Positions 43,138-53,886 of a stretch of DNA of 64,000 nt are shown one piece after another (position 1 is the first letter of the stretch; each line of letters begins with the position of its first letter). The notes under the pieces are model-generated. The model searched no databases. It was not told the origin of the DNA and saw nothing but the letters and a program-made list of their open reading frames with translations. Source of the DNA: Pyropia yezoensis. Lineage: Eukaryota > Rhodophyta > Bangiophyceae > Bangiales > Bangiaceae. The stretch spans positions 14,986,568 to 15,050,567 of the forward strand of contig CM020618.1 of the NCBI GenBank assembly GCA_009829735.1, read 5' to 3'. Both the position numbers and the translations under genes were made by a program.

Positions 43138-46100
43138 ATGTCTCCACCTCCCCCCCCTAGCCGCGCGGCCCCGCGGCCGCGCGCCGCACGCAAGCCACGC
43201 GCCGCTCCAGGCGCAGCGGCGGCGGCGGCGGCGGCTGCTGCTGCCGCTGCCGCTGCCGCTGCCTCTGCTGGGGGCGTGCCGTTGCCAGCGTCCCCGCCCC
43301 CCCCCCCCCCCCCCCTCCCCCCGGCGCTGGCTCCGCAGCGTCGGCCGCGGCGGCCGCGGCTGCGGCGTCGGCGGCCGCGTCGGCGGCGGCCTCCCCCCCC
43401 TACCGCCGCCGCCCCCCCCGCCCCCCCCCCCCGCCGCCGGCCAAGCGTGCGCGCGGGACGCCCGGCAGCGGCAAGCGCAGCCGCGTGCCGGGCCCCAACA
43501 CCAAGGCCGGCCGCGCCCGGGCGGCGGCAGAGGCGGCGGCCGCAGCTGCCGCGGCCGTGGCGGCGGCAGCCGCGGCGGCCGGCGGGCCTGGTGCCATGGA
43601 AGGGCTGGAGGGGGCCGGCGCCGCGGGCGGCGGTGGCGGCGGCAGCGGCGGCGGCGGCGGCGGTGGGGGCGGCCCACCCGGCGGGGTGGGCGTCGGTGGG
43701 GGCGGTGGGCTGGGCGTCATGGGCACCGGCCTGGGGATGGGCGCGATGGGTGCCTACGCCGGCGCCCCCGACCTCAGCCCCGAAGCCGCCGCCGCGCTGC
43801 AGCTGCGGCAGCAGGCGCTCGTTGCCGACGCCCTTGGCCTGCCATCCATGGGGGGGGGAGGGGGAGGCATGCCGACGGTGGCTCCCCCGGGGGGCGGTCC
43901 CGCCGGGGGGGTGGCGGGGTACCTGCCCCCCCGCCACGGCGGGGTGGGGGCCTCCACCGCACGGGGAGCCGCCGGCGCCCCCCCGCCCGGCCACGGCCAC
44001 CCCGTTGGCGGCGGCGCCGCATCGTCCACCTCTGGCATGTCCCACCCCCGCTCCCCCGCACGGCCGCCCGCGCCGCTGCCGCCGCCGCCGCTGCCACCGC
44101 CGCCAGGGCGGGGGGGGGCGGCCGCCGCCCGCGGGGGGGGACCCCGCAAGCGCCGCCGGGCGGTGGGCGTCGCCCGTGGGGGGGCCGCCGCGGCAGCCGC
44201 CGCTGCCGCTGCCGCGGCGGCCGCCGCCGCCACGGCCGCCCCCGCCGCCGCTGCGCCTCTACCGGCCGTGCCGCCGCCGGTCGTGGCCGCCCCATCTGCC
44301 GTGCCATCGCTGCGCGGCGGCGGCGGCGGCGGCGGCTGGAGCGTTGCCGGGGAGGCGGCGAATGGCCATGGGCACGAGCGGTGGGGCCAACCGCAGCCGC
44401 TGGCGGGAGGCCCGGGGGGGGGGGCGGGGCCACCGCCCCCGCCGCCCCACCCTGCCGCGGGGACACCTGGCGGGGGTCGCCACGCGGGGCTTCCCCCGCC
44501 GGGCCACCCGGCACACGCGGCGCACGCGGCCCAGTTGGCGGCAGCAGCGGCGGCAGCTGGTGGGCCGGGCGGCCACGGCGGGGTGCCCCAGCCGCCGCCT
44601 GGTGCTGGCAGCAGCAGCGCCGGTCACGGCCTCCCCCCCGCCCCCCCCACCATGTCGGAAGCGTCAAGTGGCCGCGCCGGCGGCGGCAGCGTGCGCGGCG
44701 ACGCGTCGCACGGCGGGGGTGGTCGTGCGCCGCCGCCCTCATGGGCGGCGGGCTCCTCCTCCCACCCCCCTCGGCCACGCATTGTTCTCTCCCCCCCCGC
44801 CGCCTCCTTTTTCACCCTCCCCGACCACCCAACGATGCCTGGCAGCATCGTGGCCACCACCGACGCCCGCCGTGTGTATGGGGCAGAGATCCAGGACCTC
44901 CTCCACGCTTTTGGCGCAACCGTCTGCTCCCCACGGGCGACGGTGGAGCTCGTGGAGGATACGGTGCGGGAGCTCGTGCGGGCGGCGGCCGCCGCTGCCA
45001 TGGCTGCGGCGGTTGCCGAAGAGGTGACCGCCGTCACGGCAGCCTCAATCGCCGCCGCGGCAGATGCCGCAGAGGGTGGGGGGGGGACGGGCGCCCCGCC
45101 CCTCCGCCCGCCCCTGCGGGTGGCCGTCCGCCACGTGGCGGAGCTGCTCGGCCGCGACCCGCGGGCGGTGGGGCGGCTCAACGCGGCGCTCGAGGCAGGG
45201 GCGGCCGCGTCGCCGGCAGCGTTTGGCGTCGAGGTGCCGCCGGTCAAGCCCCCTTGGGGTGCCGGCGCCGATGCGGCTGGCACGGCCGACCGCACGACCC
45301 GCGGTGGGGACAGCCGCGACGCCCGCGTCCGGGGTGGCGGCGGCGGCGGCGGTGGGCCCGGCGTGTCAGCGGCGGCGGCAGCGGCAGCGCAGGCAGCGGC
45401 GGTGGCGGCGGCGGCGGCGCAGAACGGGCTCCCCCCCGCGGGCGCCGCCGGCCGGGCGACGCTGGCGGCCACGCAGGCGTCGCAGGTGGCGGCGCTCGGT
45501 GCCGCCCACGCGGCCGCCCGGTCGGCGGCGGAGCAAAAAGCGGCGGCCACCATCGCGGCAGCCGACACGGCCGCCGCCGCTGCCGCAAAGGCGGTCGCCA
45601 ACACGACGGCCGGCCGGGGTGGCGCGGGGGCGGCGGGCCACGCCGCCTCGGCAGCAACGTCGTCGGCGGCCGCTTCGGCGGCGGCGGGCGCCGCCGCCGC
45701 GGCGGTGCGGAACCTGACCGCCGGCCAGGCGGCTGCGGCGCGCGACCTGGCCGTCGCCCACCGCCGGCAGGCGATGGCGCACGACAAGGTGGGGGCTGCC
45801 GCCGCGAATGCGCGGACAATGGGCGTCATTGCAGCGGTGGGCGCGCAGCTGGCACCAGTGCGGCCAGCGCCGAGTGAGGTGGACGTGGTTCGGGAGCTGG
45901 GGGTGTTTGGGGAGAGCGAGTTCCCGGGCTTTCGCGGGGGGGCGGCGGGGGGGCGACAGGGCGCGACCGCCGCCGCTGACGCCGCCGCCGCCGCTGCAGG
46001 TCGCCCTTCCCCCGCCGCGTCTACGGATGCTGTCGCTGCCGCTGCAGCTGCCGCTGAGCAAGCGGCGCGCCCCCCTACGCCCCCCCCCCCCCCAACGTAC

Positions 46101-46519
46101 GTGCGCCCCCACCACAGCAACGACTACTGCCTTAGCGCCTCGTATCGCGCGTGCTTCCTCCTCAAGTTCCTGATGCCCAAGGCGGCGTTCACCCACTTCC
46201 TCGCCTGCCGGACAACCTCTTTTGTCCGCGGCGGCCGGCCGCTGCACGCAACCGCCGCGGCGGCGGCGGCCGCAGGGGTGGCGCGCGAACCAGGCGGGCG
46301 GCCGCCCGATGTGTCCCGCCTGGCCCTCTTTCGCGCGTGGCTGGAGCTGCCCCCCGCACCACCGCCGACCAGGTGGGAGGGGGGCGCCGCTACGGGGAAT
46401 GGGGGCACCACCACCGGTGGGGGCAGCACCACCAGCGGCCTCAGCGGCGGTGGCGGCAGCGGCGGCGGCTATGGCGGCACCAGCGCCACGACGGCGGGCG
46501 TGACGGCCGCCACCCCGCG

Positions 46520-46550
<31 letters not shown>

Positions 46551-47216
46551 ACGCCGCCGCCCCTGGCGGCGCTCGGCGACGACGTGCTGACCGCCCTCGG
46601 CCACGTGGCGTTTGAGGCGGTGGGCCTGCTCACCCAGACCGCCCTCCTGCTGCGCTACACGGGGACGTCACCCGGCGGCGGGGGCGGCTGGCCCACCTGG
46701 TCGACCGCGCGGCAGCTGCTGGGCGCGCTCGGCGCGGGCATTGCCACGGCGATTGTGGTGCCCGTATCTGACTCGCAGCTGATGGCGCTGCGGGGCGTCC
46801 TCGAGGGCGTCGACCGTGGCATTATGGGGGGAGGGGGGGTGGCCGCGGGGATCGCCATCGGGGGCGGCGGCGGTAGCGGCGGCGGCGGCGGCGGCGTCGG
46901 TGGCGGCGGCGGCGGCGGCGGCGGCGGTGGCAGCGGCGGCGGTGGCGGCACCGGAGCCGCGGCCACCCTCATTGGCCTGCCCGGCACGAGCGGGACGGGC
47001 GCGCCCGTGCCCGGCGGGGGCCCCATGGCCGCCGTTGGCGGCGGCGACAGCGGCGGCACGTGGCGCGGCGGCGGCGGCGGCCGCGGCGTCCTGACCGCCG
47101 GGCAGGTGCGCGAGGCGCTGCGCCTCCTCGGCGGGCCGCCCCCAGACGAGGAGTGGGGGGGGGGGGAGGCTGTCCTTGGCGGCCTCTTCCGCACCGCCCT
47201 CAGCCGGGGGGCGTGA
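43138..47216 (+). CDS. SPT3: SPT3-like SAGA/TFIID histone-fold protein with giant low-complexity regions
   Basis: The C-terminal frame, open from about 43320 to 47216, carries the two halves of the SPT3 family. The first is an N-terminal histone fold at about 44870-45190 (YGAEIQDLLHAFGATVCSP, VELVEDTVRELV, RVAVRHVAELLGRDPRAVGR). The second is a C-terminal domain at about 46100-46680 (AAFTHFLACRTTSFVRGG, FRAWLEL, DDVLTALGHVAFEAVGLL). In the family SPT3 contacts TBP within SAGA, and TAF13 and TAF11 are related. The usual length is about 320 residues; here about 1,350, with Ala/Gly/Pro and His-containing stretches before, between and after the domains. ATG 43138 (MSPPPPPSRAAPRPRA) is in another frame than the rest, separated by a 19-base C-run at 43297-43315, so a one- or two-base length error there is likely. 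Otherwise translation begins at a non-ATG codon or behind an unseen intron. Confidence 0.75.
43297..43315 (+). repeat. 19-base C homopolymer inside the SPT3-like gene
   Basis: Upstream of it the plausible reading frame (Pro/Ala-rich, starting at 43138) is +1 relative to that downstream (Ala-rich, PAKRARGTPGSGKRSR). It is the probable site of a sequencing or replication slip. Confidence 0.6.
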
Positions 47217-47558
47217 GCAGCTGGACGTGGGGAGGAAGGGGAGAGGTCTGGGGGAGTGGGGGACGTTTTGACTCAAAAGAAGGACCTCAGTCATGCCTTT
47301 ACTTTCTTCCTTTTTTGATCCTCCATGACATGGCCGTTTCCAGCTGGCCCACTCTTGCCGCCTTCTCCGCCGCGGCGGTTGGCCGCCCACAGTTGGCGGG
47401 CTTGCCGTCCGGATAACCAACCGCCAAGGTCAAAACGTTCGTTGTCCCGACGGCGGGAAGCCACCCCCAGGTGGCCACGGTCGGGGCCCACCCTCCCTGT
47501 CCCCCCCCCCCCCCCCCCCCCCCCCCAACCCGCCCCTCCCCCCCCTCTGCCGGGGGGC
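47217..47558. other. Intergenic region between convergent genes
   Basis: Between the ends of the plus-strand SPT3-like gene and the minus-strand Gly-rich gene. It contains a C-run of about 25 bases near 47501-47526 and no gene. Confidence 0.5.
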
Positions 47559-48272
47559 TTAAAACTCGAGAGCTTCGTCACCGGTGGCGTCGGCGCTTGC
47601 CGGCCGCACCAGCGCCAGCGGCGACGGCGGGACGTGAAGCCAGCCCACCGCCTCGAGCGCGTCCAGCTCCCCGTCTGACACGAGCACCCCGCCGTCACCG
47701 CCACCGCCACCGCCACCGCCACCGCCACCGCCACCGCCACCGCCACCGCCACCGCCACCGCCACCGCCACAAGCGCCACCACCACCGCCACCACCACTGC
47801 CACCGCTACGGCCACAAGCGCCACCGACCCAGCGGCGGCTGTCGCGAACGGACGGCAAAGCGCTGCACCGACCGGGGACGGCGGGAGGCGCCTCCGTTGC
47901 CGCCTCTGACGCCCTTGCCGGCGGCGCCGCCGCCGCCGCCGCCATCGCCACGGCTGCCACGTCCGCAAGCAGCGGCAGCGGGGTGACGGGCGAAAACTGC
48001 ACCCGCCGTGGCCGCCGGCCGCACCCCCGGCCGCGGCTGTAGCGGCCGCGCCACCGCCGGCTGCCGCCGTGGGCGCCACCGCCCGCCGCACGGGCGGCGG
48101 CCGCGGCGGGGGAGCCCGGCGCCGGCACGCCGTACGGCCCACCCACCGCCCGCGCAGCGCGGGGGGCAGCGGCAGTCGGGGGGGGGGCGCCCCCCGCGGT
48201 GAGCAGGAGGGTGTCCCCGCAGACGGCGGCGCCGGCGGCGGCACCAGTGGTGGTGGTGGGGACGCGTTCCAT
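47559..48272 (-). CDS. Gly-rich protein with RVxF motif
   Basis: Predicted 237-residue protein from the ATG at 48272 (MERVPTTTTGAAAGAAVCGD). It is Ala/Pro/Gly/Arg-rich with a basic block (RWRGRYSRGRGCGRRPRR) directly before VQFSPVTPLPLLADV. RRVQFSP fits the RVxF docking motif used by regulators of protein phosphatase 1, and SPVTP holds possible proline-directed phosphosites. Behind it is a run of about 35 Gly encoded by a GGTGGC hexanucleotide repeat, then a compact acidic C-terminus (VSDGELDALEAVGWLHVPP...GDEALEF). No enzyme domain is seen. A PP1-interacting role is an inference from one short motif. The non-Gly C-terminus and the balanced composition near RVxF suggest a real gene, but GC bias makes such frames common. 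Confidence 0.45.
   Translation of the reverse strand: MERVPTTTTGAAAGAAVCGDTLLLTAGGAPPPTAAAPRAARAVGGPYGVPAPGSPAAAAARAAGGGAHGGSRRWRGRYSRGRGCGRRPRRVQFSPVTPLPLLADVAAVAMAAAAAAPPARASEAATEAPPAVPGRCSALPSVRDSRRWVGGACGRSGGSGGGGGGGACGGGGGGGGGGGGGGGGGGGGGGGGDGGVLVSDGELDALEAVGWLHVPPSPLALVRPASADATGDEALEF
47697..47769 (+). repeat. CCACCG hexanucleotide microsatellite
   Basis: About 12 perfect tandem units (CCACCG, i.e. GGTGGC on the coding strand), encoding the poly-Gly tract of the minus-strand gene. It should be highly length-variable. Confidence 0.95.
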
Positions 48273-51004
48273 GGCCGGGCGGGTGGCGTGGGCGGCAGGC
48301 GGGGCTGATGACCACCCGCAGGGCAACGGGGCACAAGGTGGCTGGCGGGAGCGTTTGTGGCGTGGGGGTGACGTCGTGAGGGGGGTGGGGGGAGAGGCGG
48401 GGCCGGCGGCAAGGCCGCCCGCAGGTCGGCGCGTGGGCAGAGATGACGGGAGGGCCGGGGGTGTGGACGGGGCGCTTGGGGGGAACTGTTGTCAGTCCAG
48501 CAGAGTGGGTGCGGATGGTCGGGGAGGACGTGGGCCGAGGCGGTGCGGGAGAAGAAGGGCGGCCCGACGGGAGGCTCCCGCGGCGGGCGGCATGCCCTTA
48601 AACGCTGGGCTCTGGGGGGGGGGGGGGGGCGCCGCCCGCGCTGGGGGAATCCACCCAGGGAGGAGTTGAGGAGGCGGAGCGGCCCGCCGCCCCGCTTCCC
48701 CCGTGGGAAGCGAAGCCGCCGCCTCCGCCGCTGCCGCCGCCGCCACCGAGGCCGCCGCCGCGACACCACCGCGGCGGCGGGCGTGTGCCCCGCCGGGCGC
48801 AAGGGCCCGAGATGACCGCCGCCCCACTTGTCCCGGCGGCCTGCGGTAGCAGCCCCCCCCCCCCACGTGCCCACCCCCCGGCCGCGGCCCGCAAGGCAGC
48901 CCAGGAGGCAGCGGCCGCCGCCGCCGCCGCCACCGCCGCGTGTCTAGCAGCGGCGCGCAGCGTTGGCGGCGGCGGCGGGGGCTTCTTCCCCCCATCCTCC
49001 CTCCCCCCTCTCACCCCGCTCCCCCCCCCTCTTTCCGGCAGGTGGTGGCGACACGCTCCTCTACCCTCCCCCCCCGTCCCCCCCCCCCCCCCATCCGTTT
49101 TCGGGACCACCTGCCGACGGCCATTGGCAGCGGTGGCAACGACGACGACACGTGCAAATGGGTGGGTTGTTGGGCGGCCGGGGACGGCAGGCGATCGGCG
49201 CGCCGCCGGAAGAGCCGTCACCCCGCCCCCGCCGTGCGGTTGCGCGCGGGGAGCGCCCCCGCGGGGCGCCACGCAACCACCCTGGTGGGAAACTGGGGGG
49301 GGGGGGGGGTCAGCGTCGGCAGGGAGGCCCAGCGGAGTGATCCTTTGACTTTGTGCAGGATCGCCGACCAGCGCGTTTTGTTCGCCTGCAGGAGAAGAGC
49401 GCACGGCCGGCAGATCCTGGACTCGGGCGAAAGGCGGGCGAGATGCTCTGCAGTAGCTATGTAGCCTGCAGTCTGCAGGCGCGCCGGCGAAAGAAGCTGG
49501 TCTCGTGATGCCACCGCCCACAGCTGCCGCGCGCCGGCGGGGTGTGCCGGAGATTGACATTGCGTGCCCGCTCTCTGTTTGACCTTTCTCTTCCCCGACG
49601 CTTTTGGGGGGGGAGTGGATGCGGCCGCCTCAGGCACAGCGGCCAAGCAAGGCCACGGCGTCGGTGGGGTGGGGGGGGCGCGGCCGGGACCCCTCCCAAG
49701 GGGCGCACGCTGGAGAGAGCGGGGCGCCCCCGCCACGCCGTACACACACCCCGCCGCCTACAGGGTGCATCGGGCAAGCGTCTCCCTTTGACGGAGCGGC
49801 GGCGAGACGCCTGGAGGCGGCCAGCCTGACACGAATTTGCTGACGGTGGGGGGATGGGAGTGGGACAGGAGATGTGGGTGGGGGTGCGGGCGGGGTCGGG
49901 GCCAGCAGGCGGAGAACCCCAGCGCCAGCGGCGGCGACGCCGCTGCCGTCGCCGCCAGGGGCCGCCGCCGGCCACACTGGCGGCCAGCCACTGGGGGAGC
50001 TGGTGCTGCTCGCTGTCGACGGTGGAGAGGCACCCTACCGTCGAGTCGGCCGACGAGGACGCCCCAAATCACCACCGTGGAAGTCCCGTCGCAGGCGAAC
50101 GTAGCCGGGTCTGTAGGGCGGGCGGGGCCGACTCTGGCAGGGCGATGAACGCGGGTGTGAGAATACAAAACGTGCGTCCAACCACCGAACCAGGTCGGCG
50201 ATGCTCATGCTGGAGTCCCTCCGAGTGGCATGTGTGCAGGGACAAAACTCCCAGCGGGAGCGGGCGGCAGTAGCGGCGACGTCTACGCCATGCGCGACCG
50301 GTCTGTTCGTTCAAGAATGGGGGAAGCGCACACCCCGGCTGCGGGACGAGACCAACCACGGCCGGCCCGGCCAGGTCGGTTCCTTCCCCTTGGGTGCGGC
50401 GGCGGTGGCAGCGAAGGGCCGTCGCGCCCTCGCCGACGGACGGATGCACGCATGGCATGTACAGTACATACATAGGGTACTTTGTGCCGTACAGATCCCG
50501 TGCAGTGTGTACCGTCACGATGACCGAGGCTCCGTCGCGAGATGCCTTCCCCAATCCTGAATACTATGGATGCACAGTATGTGCACTACATTCGATTACC
50601 AATTGCACATAATTTATGCCTGCTCGTGTCTCTGAGCCATGGCTCTGAGCCACTCAGCGACTACAATCCCTACATTCTATTACCAATTGCACGTAATTTA
50701 CGCCTGCTCTTGTCTCTGAGCAATGGCTCTGAGCCACTCAGCGACTACAATATCGGTACACAGCGGGTCACATCAGCCGATCGTGGCCACTGATCCCTTT
50801 GCCTGTCTATCTCCGCCCACATTCCGCCGACGTGGTTGACTCGTGCGCATAGGAACCCTGCATCCGGGTCCGTCACCCTCACAACCTACTGGTGCTCGGT
50901 GCCCGTGCCTGCGCGGTCCTTGCGTCTCCCCCGCCTTCCCCCTCACACACCCTGCTTTCCTTTTTTTGACTTCCTTTTTCTTCCTTCTCCTCACGTCCGC
51001 GACC
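48273..51004. other. Intergenic region without a supported gene
   Basis: Long open frames exist on both strands (for example 48598-49560 minus and 48785-49348 plus), but they are mutually overlapping Pro/Ala/Gly/Arg-rich sequences with no domain, so I leave them out. The segment holds several C and G runs and a tandem duplication at 50595-50752. Confidence 0.45.
50595..50752 (+). repeat. 84-bp tandem duplication with inner palindromes
   Basis: Two copies with period 84, each starting ATTACCAATTGCAC and including CTCTGAGC-ATGGCTCTGAG, AGCGACTACAAT and a small palindrome around GAGCCATGGCTC (one base changed in the second copy). The copies are about 93 percent alike by eye. A/T-richer than the surroundings. 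Confidence 0.8.
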
Positions 51005-52331
51005 ATGGCGTGCTTTGTTGGCGTTGGTGGGGCGGTGGCGGGCGTTGGCCATCGTGGTCGGGCCCTGCTCGGCGCCCGCCGCGCAGACTGTCGGCTGCCG
51101 TCGCGGAGGGTGTCGGCTGCTGGTTCCGTGCGCCTGTCGGTATGTGCCATGACTGGGTGGCCCCGTTGGGAGGGGGCATTGTGGGCCTGGACAAACGCTG
51201 CGGCGTGCGCTTGGGGTGACGTGCAGCGACGGGGGAAGGAGAGCCCGCTCCTTTTTTTAATTTGCTTGTTAGGCACGCACCAGTAAGTGTTGATGCCGTT
51301 GGTTTGGCACAGCCCAGCACATTGATGCCGGCATCCATGACTGTATCCTTTCCGTCTTGCTGATGCCCAACAACCTGGTGTCTCTCGCCCGTGGACATTC
51401 TGTATGGGTTTTTGCCTCGACTCCTCTCTTTTTCCAACTCTTTTCTCTCGTTTCGCCCCTTGGTATGTTTTTGAATTGACGGTGGCGACCATCCTTTACT
51501 GCTTATTTCCGCCGTCCCCGTTGCTGCCCGCGTCGCAGACCCGCATGGTCGCCGCAGAGGCCACCCTATCCATGACCCCGGAGGCTGTGACACTGCTCAG
51601 CTTTCTCCGCGCGCACAAGAGCCTCTTTTCCCCTGGTGTGGGTTACAATGCCACCTCCTCTGCGCTGATGCGGAAAAACGACACTGGCAAGTCGGCCGTC
51701 CCGGCAGAGGAGCTGGACACCAACGCCTACTTTCTGCCTGGCAAGCCCGTCGGGGAGGCCCTGCTTGCGCACTGGGACGAGGTACTGGAAGCCGGTCGCG
51801 CTTCCCTGTCTGCTTCCCTGCCAGGGGTATCCCCTGACTCGGACGTAGGCAAGGTCCTCTACTACGATGTCCTCATGCTGCTGCGCATTATCTCGTATGG
51901 GGTGCTGGTGCAGAACGTTAACTTTCTGCACGAGAACAACATGGCTATGCTTGTGGCGCTTTATGATGTACGTTGGCACGGCGGTGCGACGGCGTTCTTT
52001 TTGCATCTGCTCCGATGTTGGAGGGGTGGGACGTGGCCTTGCGTGCAGACGTGTGCTTTCTTGGCCGAGGTCACTGACGCCCAGGTGGACACCCCTTCCG
52101 CCACACCGAGTGACCTCGCACCTACTTCTTCTGTTTGAGGGTTCTTTTTCTGGTGGACTGCCTGTGCTTGATTTTTTTTTGCTACTTCTACAGGAGATGA
52201 GCGTACCCCCTTCGGTCATGCCCACCGTGGTGCGCGCCATGAAGGATGCCACGATCAAGCTCATTGACGCGGACCTGGTCGACGGGACGTCGGCCTGCTT
52301 TGAGGAGGTCGCCCAAGGCCTGGTCGCATAG
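51005..52331 (+). CDS. Plastid-targeted phycobilisome-fold (phycobiliprotein-like) protein
   Basis: Three exons, 51005-51139, 51539-51967 and 52194-52331, all joined in phase 0 (introns 399 and 226 bp), give 233 residues. Exon 1 (MACFVGVGGAVAGVGHRGRA...) is rich in Gly, Ala, Arg and Ser without acidic residues except one Asp, the form of a red-algal plastid transit peptide. The mature part ends with a stretch aligning by eye with the C-terminal helices of phycobilisome alpha/beta subunits: DVGKVLYYDVLMLLRIISYG, NFLHENNMAMLVALYDEM, VMPTVVRAMKDATIKLI. The chromophore Cys found just before the LR-YG helix in phycobiliproteins is replaced (SDVGKVL), so bilin binding there is unlikely. Phycobiliprotein alpha and beta chains are plastid-encoded in red algae, so a nuclear relative is notable. 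It may be an assembly, linker or lyase-like factor. Assignment to the fold is by motif only. Confidence 0.6.
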
Positions 52332-52592
52332 GCTCGCGGGGTGGATTTCGTGCTCCCTTTCTTCCGTTCTGCTCGACTGTTCTCTGTGCCGCGCTTTTCG
52401 TGCCCTCGCCTTTCCGACACAGGCTCTGTCCATGTAGGGTGCCTTTGACTCTACTATCACAGACACCACATGGGGATCGTCACGGAGCGTGTTGATGATC
52501 TTCTCTGCTACGAGTGCAAGTTTGAAGCCGCCCAATGCCGGCGTCCACCACACATCCACAGCAAGACCAAACATCGATGTACCCAGACTTGA

Positions 52593-53468
52593 TCAGCCCC
52601 GCTTTTGCATCCTCCGCTTCAATGCCTCCATCGCGTCCGCCAGGAGGGGCTCCCCCTCGTCCAAATAGTCGTCGTCCTGCTGCGAGTCTTCCTCCTGCGG
52701 CTGCTGCCCCCACGCGTTGCCGCGGGCAGGGATCCGCACCCGCCCGCCCGTGGCATCGCCCTGAGACACAGTCACGCCCTCCAACGCCGACACATCCACG
52801 CCCGGACAGTCCGCGCCACATAGCAGCTTGGTCGGCACACCCAGACAGATGGCATCGTGCACGTGGCCCCCTATGTCTACCATCGTCAGACAAGACGGGA
52901 AGGCCTGCTCCTCCACATCCGTAGAGCCCATCTCGCCCTCCTCTAGTGCCACCGCAGGCGGCTCCCCAGGCCGAGGCTCCCGGGCGGTAAGGAGCACCTC
53001 AAAGCGCCCTTCCACATTGGCCTCAAACGGTCCACAGCATCGGTCGCACATGGCCTCTGCGCGGGTGACAACCTTTCCCCGCACCAAATGGCCGCCCTTA
53101 CCCCGCCGCACCCGCATCGAAACTTCCACGGCCGTCTCATCAGGGCCCAGACCGTCAACGCCAAGGGCGCCAAAGGTCGTGGACCGAGAGAGAAGAACGC
53201 TGCGAGCGCCTGAAGCGCTCAGCTCGGAGCGAGAAACAGGGAAGGCGGGGTCGTCGGCAGAGGCCACCACCAGGCTGCAGCCGGGAGCGGCCACGCAGCA
53301 GGGGACAGACTCTCGGAGAGCGGAGAGAGGAGTGAAGGACGTGGTACCCAGTGGCGGCGGAGCCACTGGCCACAAAGCGACCCGTGGCTGAGGTGTTCGA
53401 CCGCGGCAGTCGCGGCGGGTGACAACAGCAGAGCCCTTGAACTGCAGCGGCGGCACAAAAGATGCCAT
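52593..53468 (-). CDS. Plastid YceD/DUF177 family protein (23S rRNA accumulation)
   Basis: Predicted 291-residue protein from the ATG at 53468 (MASFVPPLQFKGSAVVTRRD), with an N-terminal Arg/Pro/Val-rich region of about 90 residues typical of a plastid transit peptide plus linker. The core fits the DUF177/YceD family: VRGKVVTRAEAMCDRCCGPFEANVEGRF with a CxxC pair, then DIGGHVHDAICLGVPTKLLCGADCPG with a second Cys pair, the zinc-like four-cysteine arrangement of that family. YceD in bacteria and its plant plastid counterpart are needed for accumulation of large-subunit rRNA. The tail is an acidic Gln/Asp/Glu stretch followed by ADAMEALKRRMQKRG, close to the family's C-terminal basic helix that follows the Cys cluster. 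Open codons before 53468 are considered leader. Confidence 0.85.
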   Translation of the reverse strand: MASFVPPLQFKGSAVVTRRDCRGRTPQPRVALWPVAPPPLGTTSFTPLSALRESVPCCVAAPGCSLVVASADDPAFPVSRSELSASGARSVLLSRSTTFGALGVDGLGPDETAVEVSMRVRRGKGGHLVRGKVVTRAEAMCDRCCGPFEANVEGRFEVLLTAREPRPGEPPAVALEEGEMGSTDVEEQAFPSCLTMVDIGGHVHDAICLGVPTKLLCGADCPGVDVSALEGVTVSQGDATGGRVRIPARGNAWGQQPQEEDSQQDDDYLDEGEPLLADAMEALKRRMQKRG

Positions 53469-53862
53469 GGCAGCGATAGGGAGGGGGAAAGAAGGAATGA
53501 GCATCTCCATGAGGAAGTCGAAGTGCTTCCGCCCACGCACCGTCGTAGCGTTTTCTACCTCTAGAGTGGTTGGTACAGTAGTCTCCGCTTCGCTGCCGCA
53601 TCGTTCCAGGTTTCCCCTAAAACACGCGCAGTCGCTGCTCGTGCAGCCCCCGCCAACTGTATTTGCGTGCCATAAAGCTCGTGAAGAGATGGGAATGTGT
53701 ATTTGCATTAGCGGGCTCGTTGACACCATCTATTTAAATCTATATCTAAGGACTTTTTTGTCTGTTCAGCACTTTTCAGTATACCTATATAAATATACGT
53801 ACATGATAAAAAAAATAATAGGCCCACGCTGCCTCGGCACGCGCTCGCTGTGTAGGAGCCGC

Positions 53863-53886
53863 TTAATTGAAGCCGGCTTCATTGAA
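53863..53886. repeat. Near-palindrome centred on GAAGCCGGCTTC, second copy
   Basis: Matches the palindrome at 14709-14732 at 22 of 24 positions. Lies about 395 bp upstream of the YceD-family start. Confidence 0.7.

Noticed and set aside
43754-46604. Several 300-500 codon frames in other phases over the SPT3-like gene
   Set aside because: Shadows: only one frame carries the histone fold and the SPT3 C-terminal domain; the rest are Arg/Pro-rich by-products of GCC/GGC codons.
47697-47769. Possible CRISPR-like array
   Set aside because: Perfect hexanucleotide microsatellite without spacers; no CRISPR array seen anywhere.
48598-49560. 320-codon minus frame and overlapping plus frame 48785-49348
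   Set aside because: Both are Pro/Gly/Ala/Arg low-complexity over C and G runs; neither could be preferred and neither shows a domain.
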